64,000 bases of DNA from Exiguobacterium acetylicum (GCF_022170825.1 NZ_CP081878.1:1886001-1950000), one strand, 5' to 3'. Shown: positions 15,501-22,114, counted from the first letter of the stretch. Numbers and translations are program-made. The notes: generated by a model from the sequence alone, not told the origin.

Positions 15501-15779
15501 TCAGTTCACCCTTTCGATTGTTCTATTCCAGTCATTGCATTCGACCCGCTTATCTAGCCACTCGTATAAATGCTCTCGGCGGATGATGATCTTTCCATCA
15601 ACACGAGTGATCGGTAAACCGTTCTCACGGATTTGCTTATCAATCGTGCTTCGGCTACAGCGAAGTTCACTGCATACTTCCGGAACTGTTAAATATTCAC
15701 GTTGCTTGATGATTGCCGCCAAAGATTCAGCGACACCTTCAGCGATCATGCGTTTAAACTCGATCTCATTGAAGAGCAT
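15501..15779 (-). CDS. Excisionase-family helix-turn-helix protein
   Basis: A 92-aa protein with a MerR/HTH_17-type winged helix typical of excisionase-like regulators: EYLTVPEVCSELRCSRSTID, then GLPITRVDGKIIIRREHLYE. It may act as Xis in directing the integrase toward excision, or as a control protein. The ATG at 15777-15779 is preceded by GAGGAGGGAACGAC. It lies between the antirepressor and the membrane genes, far from the integrase gene itself. Confidence 0.7.
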   Translation of the reverse strand: MLFNEIEFKRMIAEGVAESLAAIIKQREYLTVPEVCSELRCSRSTIDKQIRENGLPITRVDGKIIIRREHLYEWLDKRVECNDWNRTIERVN

Positions 15780-15799
15780 GTCGTTCCCTCCTCCATAAT

Positions 15800-16477
15800 T
15801 CAGACAAGCGATGGTCGCCATGATTTGACATAGGCAAGTGCTTCTTCGAACTGGCTCTGTTTGATATCCCGGTAAGACGCGACAGCGAATGCACGCTTGA
15901 TGTCACTTCCGAAGCGACCGTACACCTTCGCCTTCGACGGGTAGAGTTCTGAGTTCGTTTGCGAGATTTCATCCCACAGGGCTTCCGCACGTGATTTCTT
16001 CGCACTCTCGATCGCAAGTTGTTGACCGTAGTCCAGCGTCATGCGTTGATCAATCTTATCGTTGAGTGTCGTAATCGCGACCTCTGTCTCTTGTTGCTTC
16101 AAAAGCATCTGCGCCGTCGAGGCAAACAATTCAGCGAATGGGATACCTTTTGGCATCTCGTATGATCCAGTGCTTCGGATGGAAGGAAGAACGTCTTCCA
16201 TGATCCAGTTTTCAAAGTCTTGCGCTGCAGGTAACTTAGAGTTGATGACCAAGCGATACACATCTGATTCTCGAATGACACGTACCTCTTGAATTCGATT
16301 AAGCGAGTCGGTGATACCCCGTTTTAGGGCAACACCCTTGCAATGACGATTAATTGCGTTGTTTGGTTTTTGATAACCAAGAATCATCGCCACATCAGTC
16401 GCTACGAAAAGTGGCGCTCCATTTTCCTCAATCAATCTAATTTCCTTGCCTTCAAATACTTTTGTAAGTTGTTTCAT
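15800..16477 (-). CDS. Phage antirepressor, Bro-N and ORF6C domains
   Basis: A 225-aa antirepressor. The N-terminal Bro-N domain (about residues 1-105) has VFEGKEIRLIEENGAPLFVA, DVAMILGYQKPNNAI and the closing ESDVYRLVINSKLPAAQDFE. The C-terminal ORF6C domain has SELYPSKAKVYGRFGSDIK and VASYRDIKQSQFEEALAYV. Such proteins counter the CI-type repressor and help the lytic switch. It is the first gene after the cro-like gene. I set the start at ATG 16475-16477 (GGGGG nine bases upstream). An operator-like site (16501-16515) lies just before it. Confidence 0.85.
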   Translation of the reverse strand: MKQLTKVFEGKEIRLIEENGAPLFVATDVAMILGYQKPNNAINRHCKGVALKRGITDSLNRIQEVRVIRESDVYRLVINSKLPAAQDFENWIMEDVLPSIRSTGSYEMPKGIPFAELFASTAQMLLKQQETEVAITTLNDKIDQRMTLDYGQQLAIESAKKSRAEALWDEISQTNSELYPSKAKVYGRFGSDIKRAFAVASYRDIKQSQFEEALAYVKSWRPSLV

Positions 16478-16500
16478 CGACGATAACCCCCTGTTGTGAT

Positions 16501-16515
16501 TTTCAGTTTTAGAAA
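16501..16515. promoter_or_regulatory. Operator-like site O1 (TTTCAGTTTTAGAAA)
   Basis: This site lies between the antirepressor start and the cro-like gene's stop. It is a variant of the TTTCTGTTTTAGAAA motif found four more times in this region, so it probably binds the CI-like or Cro-like protein. Confidence 0.6.
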
Positions 16516-16543
16516 TCGGGTATTTATAATACACAACCCTTAA

Positions 16544-16558
16544 TTGCTATTTTAGCAA
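16544..16558. promoter_or_regulatory. Operator-like site O2 (TTGCTATTTTAGCAA)
   Basis: A perfect palindrome (TTGCTA, three bases, TAGCAA) that overlaps the end of the cro-like gene. It is the best-formed of the operator set, and its position suggests control of transcription into the antirepressor. Confidence 0.65.
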
Positions 16559-16780
16559 GTTATCAATAAAAAAATTTTCTATTGGCTGATCATACAATTT
16601 TGCTAAGAAGAACAACTCTTCGATAGAGAATTTGTAAATGCCATTTTCCCGCTTCGACAACATGGATTCGCTTTTAAATCCAAGCTTTTCTGAAACTTCT
16701 CTTAGCATCATTTTTTTATCTTCCCTTGCTTTCTTCAATAAGGAAGGATCAATTCTCGGTTGCTCTGAAATCGTCATCAT
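16547..16780 (-). CDS. Cro-like XRE helix-turn-helix protein
   Basis: A 77-aa XRE-family DNA-binding protein with the helix-turn-helix in KMMLREVSEKLGFKSESMLS, followed by ENGIYKFSIEELFFLAKLYD. It is divergent from the CI-like gene and shares a 141-bp control region with at least four operator-like sites, which is the lambda/Lactococcus switch layout. It should repress the lysogenic promoter in lytic growth. GGAGATAGACG precedes the start. Confidence 0.82.
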   Translation of the reverse strand: MMTISEQPRIDPSLLKKAREDKKMMLREVSEKLGFKSESMLSKRENGIYKFSIEELFFLAKLYDQPIENFFIDNLLK

Positions 16781-16791
16781 CGTCTATCTCC

Positions 16792-16894
16792 TTTCTGTTT
16801 TAGCATGTCTACAACCTAATAATAATTGCTAATTCAGCAATTGTAAAGAACTATTATTGCTTTTTTAGAAATTTTATTTTTTCTGTTTTAGAAA
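16792..16894. promoter_or_regulatory. Divergent switch region with four operator-like 15-mers
   Basis: Four related sites lie here: TTTCTGTTTTAGCAT (16792-16806), TTGCTAATTCAGCAA (16826-16840), TTGCTTTTTTAGAAA (16857-16871) and TTTCTGTTTTAGAAA (16880-16894). Together with O1 and O2 they form a six-member family with half-site TTGCT or TTTCT and centre T-rich. They sit in the intergenic region where the divergent promoters must lie. Confidence 0.72.
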
Positions 16895-16921
16895 AAGTAT
16901 AAACTTTAAGGTGGGGATGAT

Positions 16922-17314
16922 ATGGAGTTGATGATGATGGAAAGGCGATTCCGGAGTGAGCGACTTAGAGAATGTAGAATAAAGCGCGGGATGCAACAAG
17001 ACGAGATGGCTCGGCATTTAAAAACGAACACAAGTACAATGTCTAGAATTGAGAACGGGAAAAAGCAACCAGACCCAGAAATGATAATTATGATGGCTGA
17101 ACTCTTCAACGTGTCTACTGACTATTTGCTTGGTCTTGTCGAAGATCCTCAATCGACGCATGATGAATATTTAAGAGACGCATTAAAAAAATATGAATTT
17201 ATCGGTACATTTTTCAGTGAGGACAAATTAAAAGAACTTCCCCAAGAACGCCTAGAAAATATTATTAAATATATGGATGAGCAATACAAATTAGCAAAAA
17301 TTGAAGAAAAATAA
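16922..17314 (+). CDS. CI-like XRE repressor
   Basis: A 130-aa lysogeny repressor. The N-terminal XRE helix-turn-helix (about residues 10-65) has LRECRIKRGMQQDEMARHL and MSRIENGKKQPDPEMIIMM, ending in the FNVSTDYLLGL signature. The short C-terminal helix has no LexA/UmuD-type peptidase, so it cannot self-cleave in the SOS response in the usual way. This makes the convergent LexA-box mini-ORF (17323-17493) of interest. It ends at a hairpin terminator at 17315-17347. Confidence 0.85.
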   Translation: MELMMMERRFRSERLRECRIKRGMQQDEMARHLKTNTSTMSRIENGKKQPDPEMIIMMAELFNVSTDYLLGLVEDPQSTHDEYLRDALKKYEFIGTFFSEDKLKELPQERLENIIKYMDEQYKLAKIEEK

Positions 17315-17347
17315 CCCCAACGTCATCTTGACCGTTGGGGATTTTTT
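17315..17347 (+). terminator. Intrinsic terminator of the CI-like gene
   Basis: CCCCAACG and CGTTGGGG form the stem, followed by a run of six T. The hairpin begins right after the stop codon. The last codons of the convergent mini-ORF (17323-17493) lie inside it on the other strand. Confidence 0.85.
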
Positions 17348-17493
17348 GCATATTTTTTAAATTTAATTATTTCTTCGATGTCTTTATTCGGGAAAACTAG
17401 GTACTTGTTTTGTTCTTCATTCCAAAATGCAGTAACCTCTGTTCGGATACCATGCATTACTAACGTCATCTCTTTCATTTGTCGCTCAATCAA
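17323..17493 (-). CDS. 56-aa mini-ORF behind a possible LexA box, convergent with CI
   Basis: The frame starts at a TTG (17491-17493), about nine bases after GGGAGGG, and reads LIERQMKEMTLVMHGIRTEV, then FWNEEQNKYLVFPNKDIEEI and a basic end. The frame stays open upstream, so a longer product is possible. It lies on the minus strand, convergent with the repressor, and its 3' end overlaps the repressor's terminator. The promoter (see 17513-17555) overlaps a LexA-like site. Function unknown; an SOS-made regulator or antirepressor is a hypothesis. Confidence 0.5.
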   Translation of the reverse strand: MIERQMKEMTLVMHGIRTEVTAFWNEEQNKYLVFPNKDIEEIIKFKKYAKNPQRSR

Positions 17494-17512
17494 ACGTAGC
17501 GCCCTCCCGTTA

Positions 17513-17555
17513 CGAACCTGTGTTCTTATTAATATAATTAGTATGCCTTATGCAA
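17513..17555 (-). promoter_or_regulatory. Putative promoter with LexA-like box
   Basis: On the minus strand TTGCAT (17550-17555) and TAATAA (17526-17531) are spaced by 18 bases. CGAACCTGTGTTCT (17513-17526, + strand) abuts the -10; the consensus is CGAAC-N4-GTTCG, and this site differs at the last base. This would give DNA-damage control if LexA binds. The rest of 17494-17825 is AT-rich with no gene; it has a palindrome TTCTGTT-TC-AACAGAA at 17688-17703 that may control the downstream lipoprotein. Confidence 0.5.
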
Positions 17556-17825
17556 ATCTTATTTTCAAGTATCATCCTGTTCTTTACAATCGTAATAATT
17601 CGACAATTTATGACATTTCAATCAGCATTATAAATCTGTTTTTCAAAACTATAAATCATTACTGGTACAGATATTTGTCGAACGTTTTTCTGTTTCAACA
17701 GAATCTTTCTGTCGAATTGTGTCATACGATAATTTTATATAATTGTCTTTTTGTTAAAAATATACCTTCTTAAACATCCAAACATTGGTAATATTATACG
17801 GATGACTAGAAAGGGAGGAACTATT

Positions 17826-18473
17826 ATGAAACACTTAGTAATTGGAACATCTATCACTGCAGCATTATTGCTTTCTGGATGTGGAGAAGAATCTTCTGTC
17901 ACAACAAAAGAAGATAAAACGACTGTCAAAGCAGATGAAAAAACTGACACAAGTTCAGTAAAGTCGGAGGACAAAAAAACGGATCCTGCCGAGACGAAGG
18001 AAGCGAATAAAGTCGAAAAAAGTGAAATCGGCGAAAAGACTGTTCAATTCACGAACAAGAAGCTGGGTATCAGCACCAAACTTGGACCAATTAATTTCAA
18101 AATCAATAAGGTCCAGACTTCTCGCCTAAAAATTAATGAAGGTTACAAAAAGATGTTCGAGGATAAAGATGAAGTCACTTTAATCGTTCTAGAAGCTGAT
18201 GTTGAGAACACAAGCGGTGATTCTGTAAATTTCTATCCGAATCAAGCAAAACTCACAACAAACACTGCTGAACAAATTGACGCAGCGATTGTTTTATCTG
18301 ATGATATCGGCGGAGAATTTATTGGTAAGGTAAAGAAGTCTGGGAACATTATTTTTCTAGCAGAATCTGATCCGAAAAAAATTACTAATGTTAAATTTAT
18401 TGCTGAAGGTCCAAGCGATGCTAACTTCACCTCTCTAGCAGAACGCTATACAGTTGAGATTCCTACAAAATAA
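17826..18473 (+). CDS. Prophage-encoded lipoprotein, DUF4352-like
   Basis: A 215-aa exported lipoprotein. A short signal peptide ends in the lipobox LLLSGC; a long charged Lys/Glu/Asp/Thr linker (about residues 25-75) follows, then a beta-rich domain that resembles the DUF4352 immunoglobulin-like fold (FKINKVQTSRLKINEGYKKM, VTLIVLEADVENTSGDSVNF). Its location between the repressor and integrase matches lipoprotein genes that block superinfection in streptococcal phages, a role only inferred here. The start is set by AAGGGAGGAA before ATG 17826. Base use is AT-rich. Confidence 0.7.
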   Translation: MKHLVIGTSITAALLLSGCGEESSVTTKEDKTTVKADEKTDTSSVKSEDKKTDPAETKEANKVEKSEIGEKTVQFTNKKLGISTKLGPINFKINKVQTSRLKINEGYKKMFEDKDEVTLIVLEADVENTSGDSVNFYPNQAKLTTNTAEQIDAAIVLSDDIGGEFIGKVKKSGNIIFLAESDPKKITNVKFIAEGPSDANFTSLAERYTVEIPTK

Positions 18474-18494
18474 AATTTAACTTCCAGAAACAAA

Positions 18495-18519
18495 AAGACG
18501 TTGCTGTCAGCAACGTCTT
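18495..18519. terminator. Shared intrinsic terminator, lipoprotein and 65-aa gene
   Basis: AAGACGTTGCTG and CAGCAACGTCTT form a 12-bp stem with a one-base loop between convergent genes. The T run is strong on the minus strand (AAAAAG complement) and weak on the plus strand. Confidence 0.8.
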
Positions 18520-18530
18520 ACAAAGTTTAT

Positions 18531-18728
18531 TTAAAATTTACCGTTACGAAGAGCATCGAACCAAGGACTTTGAGAAACGTTATTCGGAAGGTCATCTGAT
18601 TTTTCATTCGCTCGCTGATTAAATCGGTCTTGAGCTGCTGATTGAAAATCATCATAAGCTTTATCAACTTTTTTACTATGTTGTTCAAAAGCTTTCTTTT
18701 CCTTTTTGTAACGTTTCAACAATTTCAT
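18531..18728 (-). CDS. Small charged protein divergent from the 310-aa gene
   Basis: A 65-aa protein starting MKLLKRYKKEKKAFEQHSKK, helical and basic at the N-terminus and neutral later (DDLPNNVSQSPWFDALRNGK). No family recognised. It is divergent from the 310-aa gene with only 36 bp between starts, so their promoters must overlap or lie inside coding sequence. It has an AAGGGTGA ribosome site and a terminator, which support it as a gene. Confidence 0.5.
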   Translation of the reverse strand: MKLLKRYKKEKKAFEQHSKKVDKAYDDFQSAAQDRFNQRANEKSDDLPNNVSQSPWFDALRNGKF

Positions 18729-18764
18729 TTATTTCACCCTTTTCGAAATAAATTGGAGGAAATC

Positions 18765-19697
18765 ATGTCAAAATCGGACAAACAACTTCAATCCAAAAAT
18801 CGTCAAGATCAGCATCTATCAATGCAACATTATCTTTACGCAGACATGGATTTTATCAATTCCTTTTTAGCACAAAGCGGTCAGGGACTTCACCTTTCTT
18901 CTTTTCAAACAAATTCTAACACAAAAAGCAAGTACGAGGATAGAAGTAGTTCGTTAGTCAATGCAAAAGGAAATGCCTTTAAAAAAAGTAACCCTACATT
19001 AGAATTAGGAGCCCTCGGTTCAAAATTAGGTGTAGGTGGTGATGAAAAGAGCAACGGCGATGTCACAGTCACAATTGAAGGACTTGAAAGAGGAGACAAC
19101 TCAAATATTTATACTGGACATGCTATTCAAGTAGCAATGCATGACTATGCGATCAATCTATTCATTGAGTCTATTAGACAGCAAATTGATAATGGTGGTA
19201 ACAAAAGCGATTATTTTTTAGCATCTGACGTTGAATGGGAACTATTGGACTACTCAGATACATTAACTGAAAAGTTAGAAGCCTATTCAGAATTAATGGC
19301 TACGGATTTACTATCAGGATTGGATGATGAATCAGCTGATATAATTAAACAATTCGCACCCCAAGCTAGAGCTGTACTTAAAATCATGAATTCAACATTC
19401 CCTACTCCATATGCAATTAGAAGGAATAACAAACAAGGAAATCTTGAAGAACAATGGATGCGCTACACTATGAAATCAATTATAAATGACTTTGGTATGA
19501 AGCCGAAATTTAGTGTACTCGGAATTAAAACATCGAGTAATAAAATTCTAATTAAAGAAGATGCATTAGATGATCCCAAATCAATACTAACCGGGCTTTC
19601 ACAATTCCTTGATCAAACTTTCCTTCCATTTGTCACTAAAACTACTAACGGCGATCAAATCTTTAAACCAATTGTCATCTTTAGAACTTTGAAATAA
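18765..19697 (+). CDS. 310-aa prophage accessory protein, possibly DUF6414
   Basis: A soluble 310-aa protein. Early residues QHYLYADMDFINSFLAQSGQ resemble the 'Y-D-(E/M)-D-FINS-L-Q' start of DUF6414 proteins; a central Gly/Asn/Lys-rich loop and then GHAIQVAMHDYAINLFIESI and FGMKPKFSVLGIKTSS follow. I cannot confirm the family. Its function is unknown; relatives occur in prophages and mobile elements. The start is ATG 18765 after GGAGGAAATC. It lies in the lysogeny cargo block, and an excalibur-domain remnant begins three bases after its stop. Confidence 0.55.
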   Translation: MSKSDKQLQSKNRQDQHLSMQHYLYADMDFINSFLAQSGQGLHLSSFQTNSNTKSKYEDRSSSLVNAKGNAFKKSNPTLELGALGSKLGVGGDEKSNGDVTVTIEGLERGDNSNIYTGHAIQVAMHDYAINLFIESIRQQIDNGGNKSDYFLASDVEWELLDYSDTLTEKLEAYSELMATDLLSGLDDESADIIKQFAPQARAVLKIMNSTFPTPYAIRRNNKQGNLEEQWMRYTMKSIINDFGMKPKFSVLGIKTSSNKILIKEDALDDPKSILTGLSQFLDQTFLPFVTKTTNGDQIFKPIVIFRTLK

Positions 19698-19699
19698 AG

Positions 19700-19882
19700 A
19701 AAGCCGAGCAAGAACGCATCGCTCAAGAGGAAGAAGAAGCCGCTGCCGAAGCTGTTGAAACAGATTTTGCGAACTGTACGAATCTTAGAACTGTATACCC
19801 AGATGGGGTTCCGAGTGACCACCCTGCTTACCAAGATAAGATGGATCGAGATAAAGATAATTTTGCGTGTGAGCAGAATTGA
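19700..19882 (+). pseudogene. Remnant of an excalibur calcium-binding domain gene
   Basis: In one frame the sequence reads a Glu/Ala-rich stretch and then DFANCTNLRTVYPDGVPSDH and AYQDKMDRDKDNFACE, which is a full excalibur domain: two Cys flanking a D-x-D-x-D-N Ca-binding loop. It has no start codon and no signal peptide or other domain upstream; the frame opens only at 19685, inside the previous gene's end. It is therefore the 3' end of a truncated gene, probably an extracellular or surface protein. Confidence 0.8.
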
Positions 19883-19904
19883 TTAATTCATTGGAGGTTT
19901 TTTT

Positions 19905-20801
19905 ATGAGTGACTATTCTATTGATCATATTAAGACACGAGTATATGATGCAGTAACAAAAACATACGATGAACTTTTAAGTAGTAATTATGTATCGGTA
20001 TATTCTGTAGATCCAACACCTTTTCGTATGCGTGACTCCTCAAATATTAAAGGAGTAGTTGTGAATACAATCGAATATTTCCCTAGTCTTTCTAGAGATT
20101 TATTTTTTATATATTTACCTAACGAGGGAAATTCTATAGAAGAATTAGTTTATCCACAAAATCTTATCGATACTCACTATAACTTTAAATATGGTTCTCA
20201 ATTTGTTACTTCGGCTATCACTCAACAGTTTGGCATCAGTGAGGAAGATATTTTATACAACATCCCCCTCTTGCCTTTTTACGTGGACAATGAGGAGTAC
20301 TTAATTCCAAGAATAGAATCTGACATAGATTTGTTAATCAGATCAGAACTTCAAGCTTTCCATCAACATGTTAATCATCAGGCAAGTTATTATGCAAAAA
20401 ATGCAGCAAAATATTCTTATTCATTACTAGATTTAGGTGAAGTAATTGAAAAAGTAGCTGACGAAGATTTTGAATATCAACTCAATGAAGCCATTGCCGC
20501 GTATGATAATTCATTGTACTTAGCAAGTACTGCCACATTAGGAGTGTCCCTAGAAACTTTATGTATTAAGATTCTTAAGAATAACAATGTAAAACTTAAA
20601 GATAGTGATTCTACAGTCATAAAAGTATTAGCAAATACGTTGAAGCAAAATGCATTGATTAACCGCAAAGAACATCAACGTATTTGTGTAGCTTACGATA
20701 TAAGAAATTTAGCTTCACATTCTAGTAGAGGTCAAATGATACAAGCTGACTGTAATTATTTGATAAGTGTTATTCATGATCTAGCTTTAAGCCATTTTTA
20801 A
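19905..20801 (+). CDS. HEPN-like prophage accessory protein
   Basis: A 298-aa protein with an N-terminal region of unknown fold (1-145) and a helical C-terminal domain. Near the end lies DIRNLASHSSRG, giving an R-x4-H pair (R267, H272) within RNxxxH, the ribonuclease signature of HEPN domains; preceding helices (YDNSLYLASTATLGVSLETL) fit the fold often found in DUF4145-type proteins. HEPN proteins serve as RNA-cleaving toxins in defence systems, but some only bind partners. No clear antitoxin is adjacent. It has a GGAGG site and terminator. Confidence 0.6.
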   Translation: MSDYSIDHIKTRVYDAVTKTYDELLSSNYVSVYSVDPTPFRMRDSSNIKGVVVNTIEYFPSLSRDLFFIYLPNEGNSIEELVYPQNLIDTHYNFKYGSQFVTSAITQQFGISEEDILYNIPLLPFYVDNEEYLIPRIESDIDLLIRSELQAFHQHVNHQASYYAKNAAKYSYSLLDLGEVIEKVADEDFEYQLNEAIAAYDNSLYLASTATLGVSLETLCIKILKNNNVKLKDSDSTVIKVLANTLKQNALINRKEHQRICVAYDIRNLASHSSRGQMIQADCNYLISVIHDLALSHF

Positions 20802-20806
20802 ATACC

Positions 20807-20829
20807 AAAGCACCCATCCAGGGTGCTTT
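20807..20829 (+). terminator. Intrinsic terminator of the HEPN-like gene
   Basis: AAAGCACCC and GGGTGCTTT form a 9-bp stem with a five-base loop and six T, six bases after the stop codon. Confidence 0.85.
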
Positions 20830-20842
20830 TTTGTACAAAAAA

Positions 20843-20882
20843 AGCTTGATCGAAAAGGGGCTGCACCCTCATCCATCAAGCT
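20843..20882 (-). terminator. Intrinsic terminator of the 52-aa gene
   Basis: AGCTTGAT and ATCAAGCT close a hairpin with an inner GGGTGCAGCCCC arm; seven T follow on the minus strand. It ends the 20888 gene. Confidence 0.75.
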
Positions 20883-20887
20883 GTTGA

Positions 20888-21046
20888 TCAATCTTCCGTT
20901 TCGTTTTCAAGTTCATCCACTGGGATGAACCATGCTTTATATCCGTAGGTCTTCGCCCACATTTTTTGCTGAGTTTTTGGGTTAATCCGCCAAGGACGGA
21001 ACACCCCGTAACATCCGTGTTTTTCACTGTAATACAATTTAGCCAT
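20888..21046 (-). CDS. 52-aa phage protein, unknown
   Basis: A 52-aa frame starting MAKLYYSEKHGCYGVFRPWR and including WAKTYGYKAWFIPVDELE. Codon use is regular, and it has an AAGGGA ribosome site and its own terminator, which supports a real gene although it is short. It has no known family to me. It lies between the HEPN-like gene and the hairpin element at 21079-21197. Confidence 0.6.
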   Translation of the reverse strand: MAKLYYSEKHGCYGVFRPWRINPKTQQKMWAKTYGYKAWFIPVDELENETED

Positions 21047-21078
21047 TTATATCATTTCCCTTCTTCAACAAGTTAGTA

Positions 21079-21197
21079 CTTGTAGAAGGGCCGAATATTT
21101 TGTTATCATAAATTTGTACACGACTCGGCAAAGTATGTACAAGATAATGATGCAGCAAACAAAATGATGTATCACTTCTTCGTCGGCCCTCTACAAG
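21079..21197 (+). ncRNA. Long nested hairpin locus, candidate structured RNA or inverted-repeat element
   Basis: CTTGTAGAAGGGCCGA (21079-21094) pairs with TCGGCCCTCTACAAG (21183-21197) with one extra base, and inside lie further matched pairs: ATTTTGTT/AACAAAAT, ATCAT/ATGAT and TTGTACA/TGTACAA. The right end overlaps a small terminator (GCCCT/AGGGC with seven T, 21186-21207). No ORF occupies it. Either it is a plus-strand RNA or a MITE-like inverted repeat; the sequence does not decide. Confidence 0.5.
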
Positions 21198-21207
21198 GGC
21201 TTTTTTT
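21186..21207 (+). terminator. Small terminator at the right end of the hairpin locus
   Basis: GCCCT, loop CTACA, AGGGC and seven T. It would terminate a plus-strand transcript crossing the hairpin, before the ImmA-like gene coming from the other side. Confidence 0.65.
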
Positions 21208-21227
21208 CGTTTCCATTCATCTTCTCC

Positions 21228-21749
21228 TCATTTCTTTGAATTATTGTATCGATGCTTCGCTGCTTCACTTGATAAATTGAATCTAAGCATGATTTCATTT
21301 TGCGAAAGCGTCCCAATCAAGTGCGCGGGAGCTAGTAGTTCACCAGCGAATTCGTTCGCCTGCCATTCAGGATCTTTGTATGCAGGAATGGACACGGCGA
21401 ACTCTCCTCTAGCCAAGCGCTTGATATTTTGATGTAAAAATACATGCCCTATTTCGTGAGCCAGCGTAAATCTGTGTCTTGGATTTCCATTTAGTGCAGC
21501 CTCATAAACATCTTCTCGAATCCATAGCTCATTTTTTTCTGGAAGAAAAAATGCGTATTCATACATTTTATCCTTAGGAATTATTCTTAATGAAAAATCT
21601 TTGAATATTTCAGGTAGACCGTACTCGATCAGTCGAAATATGTCTATGTTTTCATCATCCGGAACGTTGAAAAGATTTCGAATGAACAACGCAAACGCTC
21701 TGATTTGTTTTCTTGACATGGGGCTTGCTACAAAATGCGGCTGACTCAC
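21228..21749 (-). CDS. ImmA/IrrE-family metallopeptidase
   Basis: A 173-aa zinc peptidase of the ImmA/IrrE family, with the HExxH motif in FTLAHEIGHVFLH and downstream acidic residues (EWQANEFAGELLAP) for the third ligand. In ICEBs1 and several phages ImmA cleaves the adjacent ImmR repressor after DNA damage. Here it lies next to the XRE gene at 21761, with a GTG start 11 bp after that gene's stop. The two fit an ImmR-ImmA pair, but the target is not proven. Confidence 0.85.
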   Translation of the reverse strand: MSQPHFVASPMSRKQIRAFALFIRNLFNVPDDENIDIFRLIEYGLPEIFKDFSLRIIPKDKMYEYAFFLPEKNELWIREDVYEAALNGNPRHRFTLAHEIGHVFLHQNIKRLARGEFAVSIPAYKDPEWQANEFAGELLAPAHLIGTLSQNEIMLRFNLSSEAAKHRYNNSKK

Positions 21750-21760
21750 TAGGCATCACC

Positions 21761-22114
21761 TTACTTTCTATCGAATATATTTAAAATCTCCTTTAATTCA
21801 TTTGGACTAATGTCACTTTGTTTTCTGGCCAACGCCATTAAAACTTGTTGATTATTCTCGCCAATTTCTTCGGTTTTGAACTTTATTAGCCCCTCTGTTT
21901 CATAAACACTTTCCTGAAGTAAAAATCTTTCATCCTCATTAAGGTTATACAATTCGGTTATTCTACCGACCCAGTCTTCTGGAATTGCACGTTTTCCATT
22001 TTCTACTGCAGATAGATAAGAAAGCGTAACTCCCAATTTTGTAGACATGTCTTTTAAAATTTCATTGTGGTCAATTCTAATTTTTCTGCAGAATTTACCA
22101 AACGGAGTTATCAA
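21761..22114 (-). CDS. XRE-family repressor, ImmR-like
   Basis: A 117-aa XRE protein with its helix-turn-helix in LKDMSTKLGVTLSYLSAVEN and a helical C-terminus with LLQESVYETEGLIKFKTEEI. It is followed by an ImmA-like peptidase gene. The 243 bp between it and the integrase contains AAAACA-N7-TGTTTT (22194-22212), a possible operator that could control the divergent integrase. The prophage thus has a second repressor system beside the CI/Cro-like one. Confidence 0.8.
   Translation of the reverse strand: MITPFGKFCRKIRIDHNEILKDMSTKLGVTLSYLSAVENGKRAIPEDWVGRITELYNLNEDERFLLQESVYETEGLIKFKTEEIGENNQQVLMALARKQSDISPNELKEILNIFDRK

Noticed and set aside
17378-17773. 131-aa plus-strand frame after the CI-like gene
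   Set aside because: It opposes the better supported mini-ORF, has no ribosome site, and its make-up (many Ile, Asn, Tyr, Cys) reflects AT-rich non-coding DNA.
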